From Pseudomonas nicosulfuronedens (lineage in GTDB: Bacteria; Pseudomonadota; Gammaproteobacteria; Pseudomonadales; Pseudomonadaceae): DNA of 64,000 nt. Shown here in pieces: positions 53,446 to 61,623 of this stretch (the first letter of the stretch is position 1; each line of letters starts with the position of its first letter). The notes beneath the pieces were generated by a model. The model made no database searches and was not told the DNA's origin. It saw only the letters and a list, made by a program, of their open reading frames with translations. The stretch lies in NCBI RefSeq assembly GCF_005877905.1, contig NZ_SWDV01000003.1, positions 124,001-188,000 of the forward strand, read 5' to 3'. Made by a program: the position numbers and the translations under genes.

Positions 53446-53844
53446 TCAAAGCGCTGCCACTCCGGCGCTGGCGACCTGAGCATCCTCGCCGGCTTTCACC
53501 CCGGAAACGCCCACTGCGCCGATCACCTGTCCGTCCAGCACGACGGGCACGCCGCCTTCGAGCGAGGTGATCAGTGGTGCCGTGACGAAGGCCGTGCGGC
53601 CGCCGTTGACCATGTCCTCGTAGCCCTTGGTTTCGCGCCGGCCCAGTGCTGCGCTGCGGGCCTTCTCGGTGGCGATGTAGGCGCTGGCCGGCGCGCAGCC
53701 GTCGAGGCGCTCCAGGGCCAGTGGATGGCCGCCGTCATCGACCACCACGATGGAGACTGCCCATTGATTGCGCAGCGCTTCGTCTCGTGCGGCGGCAAGG
53801 ATGCGGCCGACTTCCCGCTGGGTCAGAACGGCTTTGCTGAGCAT
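53446..53844 (-). CDS. glcG: GlcG, haem-binding/DUF336 protein of the glycolate operon
   Basis: A 132-residue protein of the GlcG/HbpS family. It starts [66 protein letters not shown] and contains [40 protein letters not shown], the DUF336 core. Role in glycolate use is unclear. The start overlaps the end of glcF by 22 bases, so they are translationally coupled. A terminator follows it. Confidence 0.92.
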   Translation of the reverse strand: MLSKAVLTQREVGRILAAARDEALRNQWAVSIVVVDDGGHPLALERLDGCAPASAYIATEKARSAALGRRETKGYEDMVNGGRTAFVTAPLITSLEGGVPVVLDGQVIGAVGVSGVKAGEDAQVASAGVAAL

Positions 53845-55097
53845 GTTTCCACCTCGCCTTGGGAGTGGGTTTGTGGCGCGTCGGCCAATGCCTGTTCCAC
53901 CAGTTCGATCCAGTGCCGCACCGGCGTGCGTCCCGCGCCGCCCAGGTGCGTCTGACAGCCGATGTTGGCGGTAACGATGACCTCGGGGCTGCCGCTCTCC
54001 AGTGCTTGCAGGCGGTTGTCGCGCAGACGCCGGGACAGTTCCGGCTGCGTCAGCGAGTAGGTCCCGGCGGAGCCGCAGCACAGGTGGCCGTCCGGCACGG
54101 CGGTGAGGCTGAATCCCAGGCGCGTGAGCACGCCTTCCACCGCACCGCCGAGCTTCAGCGCGTGCTGTAGCGTGCACGGGCAGTGGAAGGCCAGACGTCG
54201 GTCGCCGTGCAGGTGCAACGCCTCCAGCGGCTCGTCGCGTAAAACTTCGGACAGGTCGCGGGACAGTTCGCTGACCCGCCGGGCCTTGGCCGCGTACTGC
54301 GCATCGCGCTCCAGCAGATGGCCGTAGTCGCGGACGAAGGCACCGCAGCCGCTGGCCGTCTGCACGATGGCTTCGGCGCCGGCTTCGATGGACGGCCACC
54401 AGGCGTCGATGTTCCGGCGTGCGCGCTCAAGACCTTGCTCCTGGGCATTCAGGTGATAGTCCACAGCGCCGCAGCAGCCGGCGTCCGCGGCCGGGATCAG
54501 GCTGATACCGAGGCGATCCAGCACCCGCGCGGCCGCGGCATTGGTGTTGGGCGATAGCGCTGGCTGCACGCAGCCTTCGAGCATCAGCATGCGCCGCGTG
54601 TGGCGCGGCTTCGGGCGCTCCACTGGCGGTTGCGGATGCCGGGGCAGCTTGCTTTGCAGGGTTTCCGGCAGCAGTGGGTAGAAGGTTCGCCCGGCCTTGG
54701 CCAGTGCGCCGAACAGCGCGGCATTCGGCACCACCGCACGCAGGCCACGGCGCAACACGCGCTCGCTGAAGGTGCGCGGCACTTGCTGTTCGACGACCGC
54801 GCGGCCGATGTCCAGCAGGTTGTGGTAATCCACGCCGGAAGGGCAGGTGCTCTCGCAGTTGCGGCAGCTCAGGCAGCGGTCCAGGTGCTCGCGGGTGCTG
54901 GCGCTGGGTTCGGTGCCTTCGAGCACCTGCTTGATCAGGTAGATGCGCCCGCGCGGGCCGTCCAGTTCGTCGCCCAGCAACTGGTAGGTCGGGCAGGTAG
55001 CGGTGCAGAAGCCGCAATGCACGCAGGAGCGCAGGATGCGCTCGGCCTCTTCGGCGCGTGGCAGGTGCTTGGCCTGTTCGCTCAGGTTGGTTTGCAT
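53823..55097 (-). CDS. glcF: GlcF, iron-sulfur subunit of glycolate oxidase
   Basis: A 424-residue subunit. Two 4Fe-4S motifs are near the N-terminus: CVHCGFCTATCP and CLSCRNCESTCPSG. Two CCG-type domains follow, with AGCCGAVDYHL and HLCCGSAGTYSL. It passes electrons from the FAD subunits GlcD and GlcE to the membrane quinone pool. The start codon overlaps the glcE stop by one base (TGATG-type). All cluster ligands are present. Confidence 0.96.
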   Translation of the reverse strand: MQTNLSEQAKHLPRAEEAERILRSCVHCGFCTATCPTYQLLGDELDGPRGRIYLIKQVLEGTEPSASTREHLDRCLSCRNCESTCPSGVDYHNLLDIGRAVVEQQVPRTFSERVLRRGLRAVVPNAALFGALAKAGRTFYPLLPETLQSKLPRHPQPPVERPKPRHTRRMLMLEGCVQPALSPNTNAAAARVLDRLGISLIPAADAGCCGAVDYHLNAQEQGLERARRNIDAWWPSIEAGAEAIVQTASGCGAFVRDYGHLLERDAQYAAKARRVSELSRDLSEVLRDEPLEALHLHGDRRLAFHCPCTLQHALKLGGAVEGVLTRLGFSLTAVPDGHLCCGSAGTYSLTQPELSRRLRDNRLQALESGSPEVIVTANIGCQTHLGGAGRTPVRHWIELVEQALADAPQTHSQGEVETCSAKPF

Positions 55098-56137
55098 CAG
55101 AGCTCCCTGTACATCCGGCCGGGGTTGAAGATGCCCTGCGGGTCGAGTTGCCGTTTGAGGCTCTGGTGGTAGCGCAGCAGGGAGGAGGGCAGCGGGTGGA
55201 AGCCGTCGTCGCCCGGCGTGTAGCGAAGGGCATGGCCACCGACTTCGGCGACGCTGTGGCGGATCAGTTCGGCGTCCGCATCGGATTTCAGCCAGCGCTG
55301 CGCACCGCCCCAGTCGATCAATTGGTCTCCCGGCAGGGACAGAGCCGGCGTTGCGTTGGGCAGTGACAGCCGCCAGAGCGTGCCGGGGCCGGCGAAGAAG
55401 CCCAGGCGCTGCTCGCGCAGGTCCTGCCAGTAGCCGCTGTCGATGTCCTCGCCGCCCAGGCGCAGGCGTGCGGAACACACCGAGCCTTCGCCGCCTTCCA
55501 GGCGCAGGTGCAGCGCCGAGCCGTCATGGCAGGCGGCGGTGATCGGGATGGGTTGCGCACCCCATTCGGCGAGCTCCCCCAGCGCCTGGTGAACGTCCAT
55601 TTCCAGGCGCAGGCTGGCGCACATCCGCGGCTTGGGCAGCACCTTCATCGAGGCTTCGGTGATCACCCCCAGGCAGCCGAAACTGCCCGCCAGCAGACGC
55701 GACAGGTCGTAGCCGGCGACGTTCTTCATCACCTCGCCGCCGAAGCGCAGCAATTTGCCGTGGCCGGTGATCAGCCGCGTACCCAGCACATAGTCGCGCA
55801 CCGAGCCAGACCAGGGACGTCGCGGTCCGGAGAGCCCGGCAGCGACCACGCCGCCGAAGGTCGCGCCGGAGTGATCCGGTGGTTCGCACGGCAGCATCTG
55901 CCCGGCGGCCTCCAGCGCCGCTTCGATCTCCACCAGTGGCGTGCCGGCGCGGGCGGTGAGCACCAGTTCGGTCGGGTCGTAGCTGACGATGCCGCAGTGG
56001 GGGCGCGTGTCCAGCTCCACGCCGTTGACCGGGCTGCCGAGGAAGGCCTTGCTGTCGCCGCCGCGAATGCGTAACGGTGTTCGCGCGCTGAGCGCTTGGT
56101 TCACCTGTTCGAGCAGGTCGGCGCTGGCGTCGGCCAT
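55097..56137 (-). CDS. glcE: GlcE, FAD-binding subunit of glycolate oxidase
   Basis: A 346-residue FAD-binding PCMH-type subunit. It starts MADASADLLEQVNQALSARTPLRIRGGDSKAFLG. FAD contacts are in GIVSYDPTELVLTARAGTPLVEIEAALEAAGQMLPCEPP, GATFGGVVAAGLSGPRRPWSGSVRDYVLG and GGEVMKNVAGYDLSRLLAGSFGCLGVITE. It is required with GlcD and GlcF for glycolate oxidation. Both ends overlap neighbours by one base. The frame is open far upstream, but only this part is homologous. Confidence 0.95.
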   Translation of the reverse strand: MADASADLLEQVNQALSARTPLRIRGGDSKAFLGSPVNGVELDTRPHCGIVSYDPTELVLTARAGTPLVEIEAALEAAGQMLPCEPPDHSGATFGGVVAAGLSGPRRPWSGSVRDYVLGTRLITGHGKLLRFGGEVMKNVAGYDLSRLLAGSFGCLGVITEASMKVLPKPRMCASLRLEMDVHQALGELAEWGAQPIPITAACHDGSALHLRLEGGEGSVCSARLRLGGEDIDSGYWQDLREQRLGFFAGPGTLWRLSLPNATPALSLPGDQLIDWGGAQRWLKSDADAELIRHSVAEVGGHALRYTPGDDGFHPLPSSLLRYHQSLKRQLDPQGIFNPGRMYREL

Positions 56138-57636
56138 CAGAAACGCTCCAGGTCGGGGAAGGGCAGTTGGCCGTGGTGCACGTGCATCGCACCGAACTCG
56201 GCGCAGCGGTGCAGCGTCGGGATGTTCTTGCCGGGGTTGAGCAGGCGGTCCGGGTCGAACGCCGCCTTCACGGCGTGGAACAGGGTCAGCTCGTCGCTGT
56301 TGAACTGCGCGCACATCTGGTTGATCTTCTCGCGCCCCACGCCGTGCTCGCCGGTGATGCTGCCACCCACCGCCACGCAGAGTTCGAGGATCCTGCCGCC
56401 GATGGCCTCGGCGCGCTCCAGTTCGCCGGGTACGTTGGCGTCGAAGAGGATCAGCGGGTGCATGTTGCCGTCGCCGGCATGGAACACGTTGGCCACGCGC
56501 AGGCCGAATTCCTCCGACAGCTCGGCGATGCCGTGCAGCACGCGCGGCAGCTCGCGGCGTGGAATGGTGCCGTCCATGCAGTAGTAGTCCGGCGAGATGC
56601 GTCCCACCGCCGGGAAGGCGTTCTTGCGCCCGGCCCAGAAGCGCACGCGCTCGGCTTCGTCGCAGGCCAGGCGCACGTCGGTGGCACCGGCTGCGCGCAG
56701 CACGCCGTCGACGCGTTCGCAGTCGTCCTGCACGTCGGCTTCCACGCCGTCCAGTTCGCACAGCAGGATGGCCGCGGCGTCCACCGGGTAGCCGGCGTGG
56801 ATGAAGTCCTCGGCGGCGCGGATCGACAGGTTGTCCATCATCTCCAGCCCGCCGGGGATGATGCCGGCGGCGATGATGTCGGCCACCGCGCGGCCGGCCT
56901 TTTCCACCGAATCGAAACTGGCCAGCAGCACTCGCGCCACCTGCGGGCGGGGCAGCAGCTTGACGGTGACCTCGGTGACGATGCCGAGCATGCCCTCGGA
57001 GCCGGTGAACAGCGCCAGCAGGTCGAAACCGGGACTGTCCAGGGCGTCGCTGCCCAGGGTCAGGTGCTCGCCCTCGACGGTGAGGATGTCCACCTTGAGC
57101 AGGTTGTGCACGGTCAGGCCGTACTTCAGGCAATGCACGCCGCCGGCATTCTCGGCGACGTTGCCGCCGATGGAGCAGGCGATCTGCGAGGACGGGTCGG
57201 GTGCGTAGTACAGGCCGTGCGGCGCGGCGGCCTGGGAGATCGCCAGGTTGCGCACCCCTGGCTGTACGCGGGCGAAACGCCCTTGTGGGTTTACTTCGAG
57301 AATTCGATTGAAGCGCGCCATGACCAGCAGGATGCCTTTCTCCAGCGGCAATGCGCCGCCGGAAAGCCCGGTGCCCGCGCCGCGCGCCACCACCGGCACC
57401 TTGCGCACATGGCAGAGCCTGAGTAGCGCCTGCACCTGCTCGATGCGTTCGGGCAGCGCCACCAGCATCGGCACGCTGCGGTAGGCGGAGAGGCCGTCGC
57501 ATTCGTAGGGCTTGAGGTCTTCGGCGGTGTGCAGGAGTTCGAGGTCGGGCAGCGCTGCGTGCAGCTCGGCCAGCAGGGCGGACTTGTCGACGGCAGGCAG
57601 CGCGCCGTCGACGCGCTCGTCGTAGAGGATATTCAT
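56137..57636 (-). CDS. glcD: GlcD, catalytic FAD subunit of glycolate oxidase
   Basis: A 499-residue FAD-linked oxidase converting glycolate (and D-lactate) to glyoxylate. The PCMH-type FAD domain has VVARGAGTGLSGGALPLEKGILLVM and YYAPDPSSQIACSIGGNVAENAGGVHCLKYG. The C-terminal part has VFHAGDGNMHPLILFD and GSITGEHGVGREK, with histidines and glutamate of the active site. The ATG at 57636 is the first gene of the reverse-strand glc operon. The divergent GlcC regulator lies 258 bases away, with two operator candidates between. Confidence 0.96.
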   Translation of the reverse strand: MNILYDERVDGALPAVDKSALLAELHAALPDLELLHTAEDLKPYECDGLSAYRSVPMLVALPERIEQVQALLRLCHVRKVPVVARGAGTGLSGGALPLEKGILLVMARFNRILEVNPQGRFARVQPGVRNLAISQAAAPHGLYYAPDPSSQIACSIGGNVAENAGGVHCLKYGLTVHNLLKVDILTVEGEHLTLGSDALDSPGFDLLALFTGSEGMLGIVTEVTVKLLPRPQVARVLLASFDSVEKAGRAVADIIAAGIIPGGLEMMDNLSIRAAEDFIHAGYPVDAAAILLCELDGVEADVQDDCERVDGVLRAAGATDVRLACDEAERVRFWAGRKNAFPAVGRISPDYYCMDGTIPRRELPRVLHGIAELSEEFGLRVANVFHAGDGNMHPLILFDANVPGELERAEAIGGRILELCVAVGGSITGEHGVGREKINQMCAQFNSDELTLFHAVKAAFDPDRLLNPGKNIPTLHRCAEFGAMHVHHGQLPFPDLERF

Positions 57637-57761
57637 AGGCTGACGGTGCTCTGATCTTATTCTTGTTTGGACAGTAAGGTTCACGCCCGCCAAGCGGTCG
57701 TGTGGAGCCACGGCACGGTGAAAATGCGACCGCCGGTCGGGCCACGTCCACAGGCATTGGC

Positions 57762-57776
57762 ACTGGTCCTACCAGT
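57762..57776. promoter_or_regulatory. GlcC operator candidate 1 (ACTGGTCCTACCAGT)
   Basis: Perfect palindrome with TGGT-N3-ACCA, the half-site pattern bound by FadR/PdhR-type GntR regulators such as LldR and PdhR. It lies 126 bases from the glcD start. A 16-base stretch (CTGGTCCTACCAGTTC) is repeated exactly at 57852. Confidence 0.75.
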
Positions 57777-57851
57777 TCTTGTACGGGCGTGCACTGGAAA
57801 GCTCCTGTCCTGAAAGCTAGGGTTCTGGATAGCCAGGCAGGTGCGGACCTG

Positions 57852-57867
57852 CTGGTCCTACCAGTTC
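57852..57867. promoter_or_regulatory. GlcC operator candidate 2 (CTGGTCCTACCAG)
   Basis: Same 16 bases as the first site, centred 89 bases from it and 28 bases before the glcC start codon. Position suggests autorepression or activation of glcC. Confidence 0.75.
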
Positions 57868-57894
57868 CCAAAGCAGCAGTACTGGAGCCCCACC

Positions 57895-58665
57895 ATGACG
57901 ACTTATGCACAGGGCAAGCAGCGCGTCGCCGACCAGGTGGCCGAGAAGATCGAGCGGCTGATCGTCGATGGCGTGCTCAAGGTCGGCCAGGCGCTGCCTT
58001 CGGAGCGGCGCCTGGTGGAGAAGCTCGGTTGTTCGCGCTCGGCATTGCGTGAAGGGCTGCGCGCACTGCGCGGGCGCGGCATTGTCGATACCGAACAGGG
58101 GCGCGGTTCGTTCGTCGCCGACTTGAACGGCGGCGAAGACGTATCGCCGCTGCTGCACCTGTTCCGCTCGCAGCCGCGCACGCTCTACGACCTGCTGGAA
58201 GTGCGCGCGCTGCTGGAGGGGGAGTCCGCGCGCCTCGCGGCCTTGCGCGCCACCGAGGTCGACCTGCTGTTGATCGGCCGGCGTTTCGAGGAGATGCATG
58301 CCGCCTTCGACGAGCCGCAACCACTGGACCCGCGCGAACATGCGCGGCGCGATCACGCCTTCCACCAGGCCATCAGCGAGGCCTCGCACAACCCGGTGCT
58401 GGTGCACACGCTGCAGTCGCTCAACGAGCTGATGCTCAGCACCGTGTTCGCCTCGGTGAACAACCTCTACAACCGGCCACCGCAGAAGCGCCAGATCGAC
58501 CGCCAGCATGCGCGGCTATACCGCGCCCTCTGCGAGCGCCAGCCGGAGCAGGCGCAGCGTGCCGCTCGTGAACATATCCACGGCGTGAGGGATAACCTGC
58601 GGGAGATCGAGCAGGAGGAACAGCGTCTGGTGCGCGCGACCTTGCGGCTGGAAGGGTGGAATTAA
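57895..58665 (+). CDS. glcC: GlcC, GntR-family (FadR subfamily) regulator of glycolate genes
   Basis: A 256-residue regulator. The winged helix-turn-helix is VADQVAEKIERLIVDGVLKVGQALPSERRLVEKLGCSRSALREGLRALRGRGIVDTEQGRGSFVA. The C-terminal FCD ligand domain includes LLEVRALLEGESARLAALRAT, ARRDHAFHQAISEASHNPVL and RQHARLYRALCERQPEQAQRAAREHI, with the histidines and Asp expected to hold a metal and carboxylate ligand. GlcC normally activates the glc operon with glycolate. The ATG at 57895 is preceded by a modest TGGAGCCC site. Confidence 0.93.
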   Translation: MTTYAQGKQRVADQVAEKIERLIVDGVLKVGQALPSERRLVEKLGCSRSALREGLRALRGRGIVDTEQGRGSFVADLNGGEDVSPLLHLFRSQPRTLYDLLEVRALLEGESARLAALRATEVDLLLIGRRFEEMHAAFDEPQPLDPREHARRDHAFHQAISEASHNPVLVHTLQSLNELMLSTVFASVNNLYNRPPQKRQIDRQHARLYRALCERQPEQAQRAAREHIHGVRDNLREIEQEEQRLVRATLRLEGWN

Positions 58666-58688
58666 CGGCTTCCGCGCGTGATGCAATC

Positions 58689-58768
58689 GTCGGGCGGATA
58701 AGGCGGCAGCGTTATCCGCCGTTCCGGAGGCGTGCGGCGGATAACCTGTTCCAGGTTATCCGCCCTAC
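58689..58768. repeat. Intergenic repeat of the GCGTTATCCGCC / GGCGGATAAC family
   Basis: Contains GGCGGATAAGGC, CAGCGTTATCCGCC, GGCGGATAACCTG...CAGGTTATCCGCC and closes GCCCTAC. Shares the core with 44149-44224 and 19998-20064. Confidence 0.75.
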
Positions 58769-58782
58769 GTTTCTGGCTCTTC

Positions 58783-58860
58783 GTAGGAGCGAGCTTGCTC
58801 GCGAACGGTTCCATCCTGCTGCGCCGCTGCTGTGCGGTTCGCGAGCAAGCTCGCTCCTAC
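58783..58860. repeat. Paired inverted repeat (GTAGGAGCGAGCTTGC family), copy 4
   Basis: 23-base arms at 58783-58805 and 58838-58860, 32-base spacer. It directly follows the previous repeat and precedes the end of the MerR-type gene. Confidence 0.9.
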
Positions 58861-58879
58861 AGGGGCATCGGCGCCTGCT

Positions 58880-59356
58880 CTAGCTGTCGTGTGGCGCTGA
58901 CTCGGTGCGCTTTGTCGAAGTGGCGGGCTTTGTCCGCCCATCGCGCGCCTTGCGCTCGCGCATCTCCGCCAGCATGCGTTCGGCATTCGCCGCGCAGCCC
59001 ATGCCCTCGGGTTTGTTCTCGATGCCGTCGATCACTTCCAGCAGGCGTAAACGGTTCTGACGCAACTGCTGCTCCATCACCTCGATCTCCGCGACCTTGC
59101 GGCGCAGGCCGGCGACCAGTTCGCCGTGGCCGTTCTCGATGGGATTGGAGTGCGGTAGCAGGCTGCGGATTTCTTCCAGGCTGAAGCCGGTCTGCTGGGC
59201 GCTGCGGATGATCTCCAGCAGGTCGAGGGTTTCCGGCGGATAGGCGCGGTAACCGTTGGCCAGGCGCCGCGCCGGGGCGATCAGCCCACTGGCTTCGTAG
59301 AAACGGATACGCGAGGGAGCCAGGCCGCTGAGACTGGCCAGTTCACCGATTTTCAT
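58880..59356 (-). CDS. MerR-family transcriptional regulator
   Basis: A 158-residue MerR-type regulator. The N-terminal helix-turn-helix is MKIGELASLSGLAPSRIRFYEASGLIAPARRLANGYRAYPPETLDLLEIIRSAQQTGFSLEEIRSLL. A dimerising helix follows (LVAGLRRKVAEIEVMEQQLRQNRLRLLEVI). Only one cysteine (GMGCAAN) lies in the effector region, so it does not have the mercury or copper ligand pattern. The tail is basic and disordered. It is divergent from the old-yellow-enzyme gene, whose promoter has the long spacer typical of MerR control. The inducer is unknown. Confidence 0.9.
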   Translation of the reverse strand: MKIGELASLSGLAPSRIRFYEASGLIAPARRLANGYRAYPPETLDLLEIIRSAQQTGFSLEEIRSLLPHSNPIENGHGELVAGLRRKVAEIEVMEQQLRQNRLRLLEVIDGIENKPEGMGCAANAERMLAEMRERKARDGRTKPATSTKRTESAPHDS

Positions 59357-59375
59357 GCTGGGCTCCGAAAGGGGC

Positions 59376-59406
59376 TTGACCTTGAAGTGAACTTTAAACT
59401 TAGCCT
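59376..59406 (+). promoter_or_regulatory. MerR-type promoter with 19-bp spacer
   Basis: TTGACC (59376-59381) and TAGCCT (59401-59406) are separated by 19 bases, the over-long spacing corrected by MerR proteins. A dyad TTGAAGTGAACTTTAA (59382-59397) lies in the spacer, matching at 7 of 8 pairs. It points to the oxidoreductase at 59436. Confidence 0.75.
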
Positions 59407-59435
59407 TGCTCGCACCACAACCTCGGAGTTGCCTC

Positions 59436-60668
59436 ATGTCGCCTTTCCAGCCCCTGCGCCTGCCCAACGGCGGCGAAGTCCCCAACCGCATCGCCAAGGC
59501 CGCCATGGAAGAGAACATGGCCGACGCCGACCAGGCGCCCTCAGCCGCGTTGCTGCGCCTCTACCAGGCCTGGGCGGACGGCGGTGTCGGCCTGATCCTC
59601 AGCGGCAACGTGATGATCGATGGCCGCGCCATGACCGGCCCCGGCGGGGTAGTGCTGGAAAACGACCGGCATCTTGAGCGCTTCCGTGAATGGGCGCGCA
59701 TCGGCCGTTCCCGTGGCGCGCAGTTCTGGCTGCAGCTCAACCACCCCGGTCGCCAGGTGCAGACCAATCTCGGCCAGGGCGCCATCGCGCCGTCGGTGGT
59801 GCCGCTGGAGATGGGCAAGTTCTCCAAGCTGTTCGCCGTCGCCCGCGAGATGAGCGAAGGCGATATTGCCGAGGTGATCCAGCGCTTCGTCCGCGCCGCC
59901 AAGCTGGCGGAGCAGGCCGGCTTCACCGGCGTGCAGATCCACGCGGCGCACGGCTATCTGCTCAGCCAGTTCCTCTCGCCGCTGGCCAACAAACGCCAGG
60001 ACCGCTGGGGCGGCTCGCTGGAGAACCGCGCGCGGCTGTTGCTGGAGGTCGTCCGCGCGGTGCGCGCCGAAGTGTCCTCAGAGTTTTGCGTGGGGGTGAA
60101 GATCAACTCCGCCGATTTCCAGCGCGGCGGCTTCGACGCCAGCGATGCGCGCCAGGTGATCGAGTGGCTGAACGACGAGCAGGTCGACCTGGTCGAGCTG
60201 TCCGGCGGCAGCTACGAGGCGCCGGCCATGCAGGGCGACGCCCGTGACGGCCGTACCTTGGCGCGCGAGGCCTACTTCCTCGAATTCGCTCGCGAGATGC
60301 GTGACGCGGCGCGCATGCCGCTGATGGTGACCGGGGGCATCCGTCGCCTGCCGGTGGCGGAGCAGGTGCTGGACAGCGGGCTGGAAATGGTTGGAATCGG
60401 CACCGCCCTGGCGCTGGAACCGCAGTTGGTCTTGCATTGGCAGCGTGGCAGCCAGAGCCAGCCGGAACTGCCGCCGATCCGCTGGCGCTCCAAGCCGCTG
60501 GCGGCGCTGGCCTACATGGCGCTGGTCAAGCTGCAGCTGCACCGCATCGGCGCCCGACGTGCGCCCAACCCGCAGGCTTCGCCGTGGCGCACGCTGGTGA
60601 TGGAACAGTGGCGTACGCTGCGTCGGGCCAAACAGTACCGCCGCTGGGCGGCGCGGCAGACCAACTGA
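59436..60668 (+). CDS. NADH:flavin oxidoreductase, old yellow enzyme family
   Basis: A 410-residue FMN-binding TIM-barrel oxidoreductase. It starts MSPFQPLRLPNGGEVPNRIAKAAMEENMAD. The active-site region has FWLQLNHPGRQ, GVQIHAAHGYLLSQFLSPLANKRQDRWGGSLENRARLL (His-x-x-His substrate ligands) and MVTGGIRRLPVAEQVLDSGLEMVGIGTALALEP. These reduce activated alkenes or nitro compounds. The ATG at 59436 is used because the predicted promoter ends at 59406, ruling out the in-frame start there. Likely induced by electrophiles through the MerR neighbour. Confidence 0.9.
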   Translation: MSPFQPLRLPNGGEVPNRIAKAAMEENMADADQAPSAALLRLYQAWADGGVGLILSGNVMIDGRAMTGPGGVVLENDRHLERFREWARIGRSRGAQFWLQLNHPGRQVQTNLGQGAIAPSVVPLEMGKFSKLFAVAREMSEGDIAEVIQRFVRAAKLAEQAGFTGVQIHAAHGYLLSQFLSPLANKRQDRWGGSLENRARLLLEVVRAVRAEVSSEFCVGVKINSADFQRGGFDASDARQVIEWLNDEQVDLVELSGGSYEAPAMQGDARDGRTLAREAYFLEFAREMRDAARMPLMVTGGIRRLPVAEQVLDSGLEMVGIGTALALEPQLVLHWQRGSQSQPELPPIRWRSKPLAALAYMALVKLQLHRIGARRAPNPQASPWRTLVMEQWRTLRRAKQYRRWAARQTN

Positions 60669-60685
60669 TCAGGTTCGTTGTTCCC

Positions 60686-60769
60686 GTAGGATGGCGTGGA
60701 GCGAAGCGATACCCATCGACTCCTGCCGCATTGGCAGCATGGGTATCGCCTAGGCTCCACCCATCCTAC
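60686..60769. repeat. Inverted-repeat element (GTAGGATGG family), copy 3
   Basis: Left arm GTAGGATGGCGTGGAGCGAAG...CCCATC, right arm ATGGGTATCGCC...GGCTCCACCCATCCTAC. An extra GCTGTAGGAG follows, the start of a half-copy of the other repeat family. Confidence 0.85.
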
Positions 60770-60785
60770 GGGGCTGTAGGAGCGG

Positions 60786-61511
60786 TCAAGCCTGCTGCCG
60801 CGTCGCCGCCAGCACGATCTCGCGGATGCATACGCCCTGCGGCTGGTTGTAGGCGTAACCGATGGCGTTGGCCACGTCCTCGGCGCTGAGCACTTTGCCG
60901 CCCATGTCGCGCTTCCAGTCCTGGTAGCCGCTCTTGATCGCCTCGTCCGTGGTGTGGCTGAGCAGTTCGGTCTCCACCGCGCCGGGGGCGATGGTGACGA
61001 CACGGACGTTATGCGCCGCGACTTCCTCGCGCAGGTTCTCGGAGATGGCGTGCACCGCGAACTTGGTGCCGACGTAGGCCACGTGGTTGGGGAAGGTCTT
61101 GCGCCCGGCGACCGAGCTGACGTTGATCACGGTGCCCTGGTTGCGTTCGACCATGCCTTTGAGCACGGCATGCACGCCGTTGAGCAGGCCTTTCACGTTG
61201 ACGTCGAGCATGCGCTCCCATTCGGCCGGGTCCTGCTCGACCATGTTGCCCAGCAGCATCACACCGGCGTTGTTCACCAGCGCGTCGGCCGGGCCGAAGC
61301 GCTTCTCGGCTTCCGCCACGGCGGCGACCAGCGCCTCGCGGTCGGTCACGTCCACGGCGCGGCACAGCGCGTTGGGCAGCTTCAGCGCTTCCAGGCGGTC
61401 AATGCGCCGGGCCAGCAACAGCAGCGGGTGACCCTGCTGGGAAAAGAGGCGGGCGGTGGCTTCGCCGATGCCGGAACTGGCGCCGGTGACGATGATCAGT
61501 GGCTTGCTCAT
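60786..61511 (-). CDS. Short-chain dehydrogenase/reductase
   Basis: A 241-residue classical SDR. The nucleotide motif is VTGASSGIGEA, NNAG is present in ALVNNAGVMLLGN, and the catalytic Ser-Tyr-Lys are in INVSSVAGRK...HVAYVGTKFAVHA. LARRIDRLEAL suggests NADP(H). The pattern is close to YdfG-like serine/3-hydroxy acid dehydrogenases. It is divergent from a LysR regulator, which probably controls it. Substrate unknown. Confidence 0.9.
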   Translation of the reverse strand: MSKPLIIVTGASSGIGEATARLFSQQGHPLLLLARRIDRLEALKLPNALCRAVDVTDREALVAAVAEAEKRFGPADALVNNAGVMLLGNMVEQDPAEWERMLDVNVKGLLNGVHAVLKGMVERNQGTVINVSSVAGRKTFPNHVAYVGTKFAVHAISENLREEVAAHNVRVVTIAPGAVETELLSHTTDEAIKSGYQDWKRDMGGKVLSAEDVANAIGYAYNQPQGVCIREIVLAATRQQA

Positions 61512-61623
61512 GGTGGTTCTCCTGAGATCGAAAATCTGGATGCCTGGACGATGCAGTGAAGTATATTTAGGGAGTTATCGCCTGAAAAATGGCTTATTCC
61601 TGTGTCTGGTATCGGGATTTCCT

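Noticed and set aside
54600-55172. Plus-strand frames opposite glcF and glcE, as well as 56167-57426 opposite glcD
   Set aside because: No homology or ribosome sites, His/Ala/Val-rich translation, fully contained in strong reverse-strand genes.
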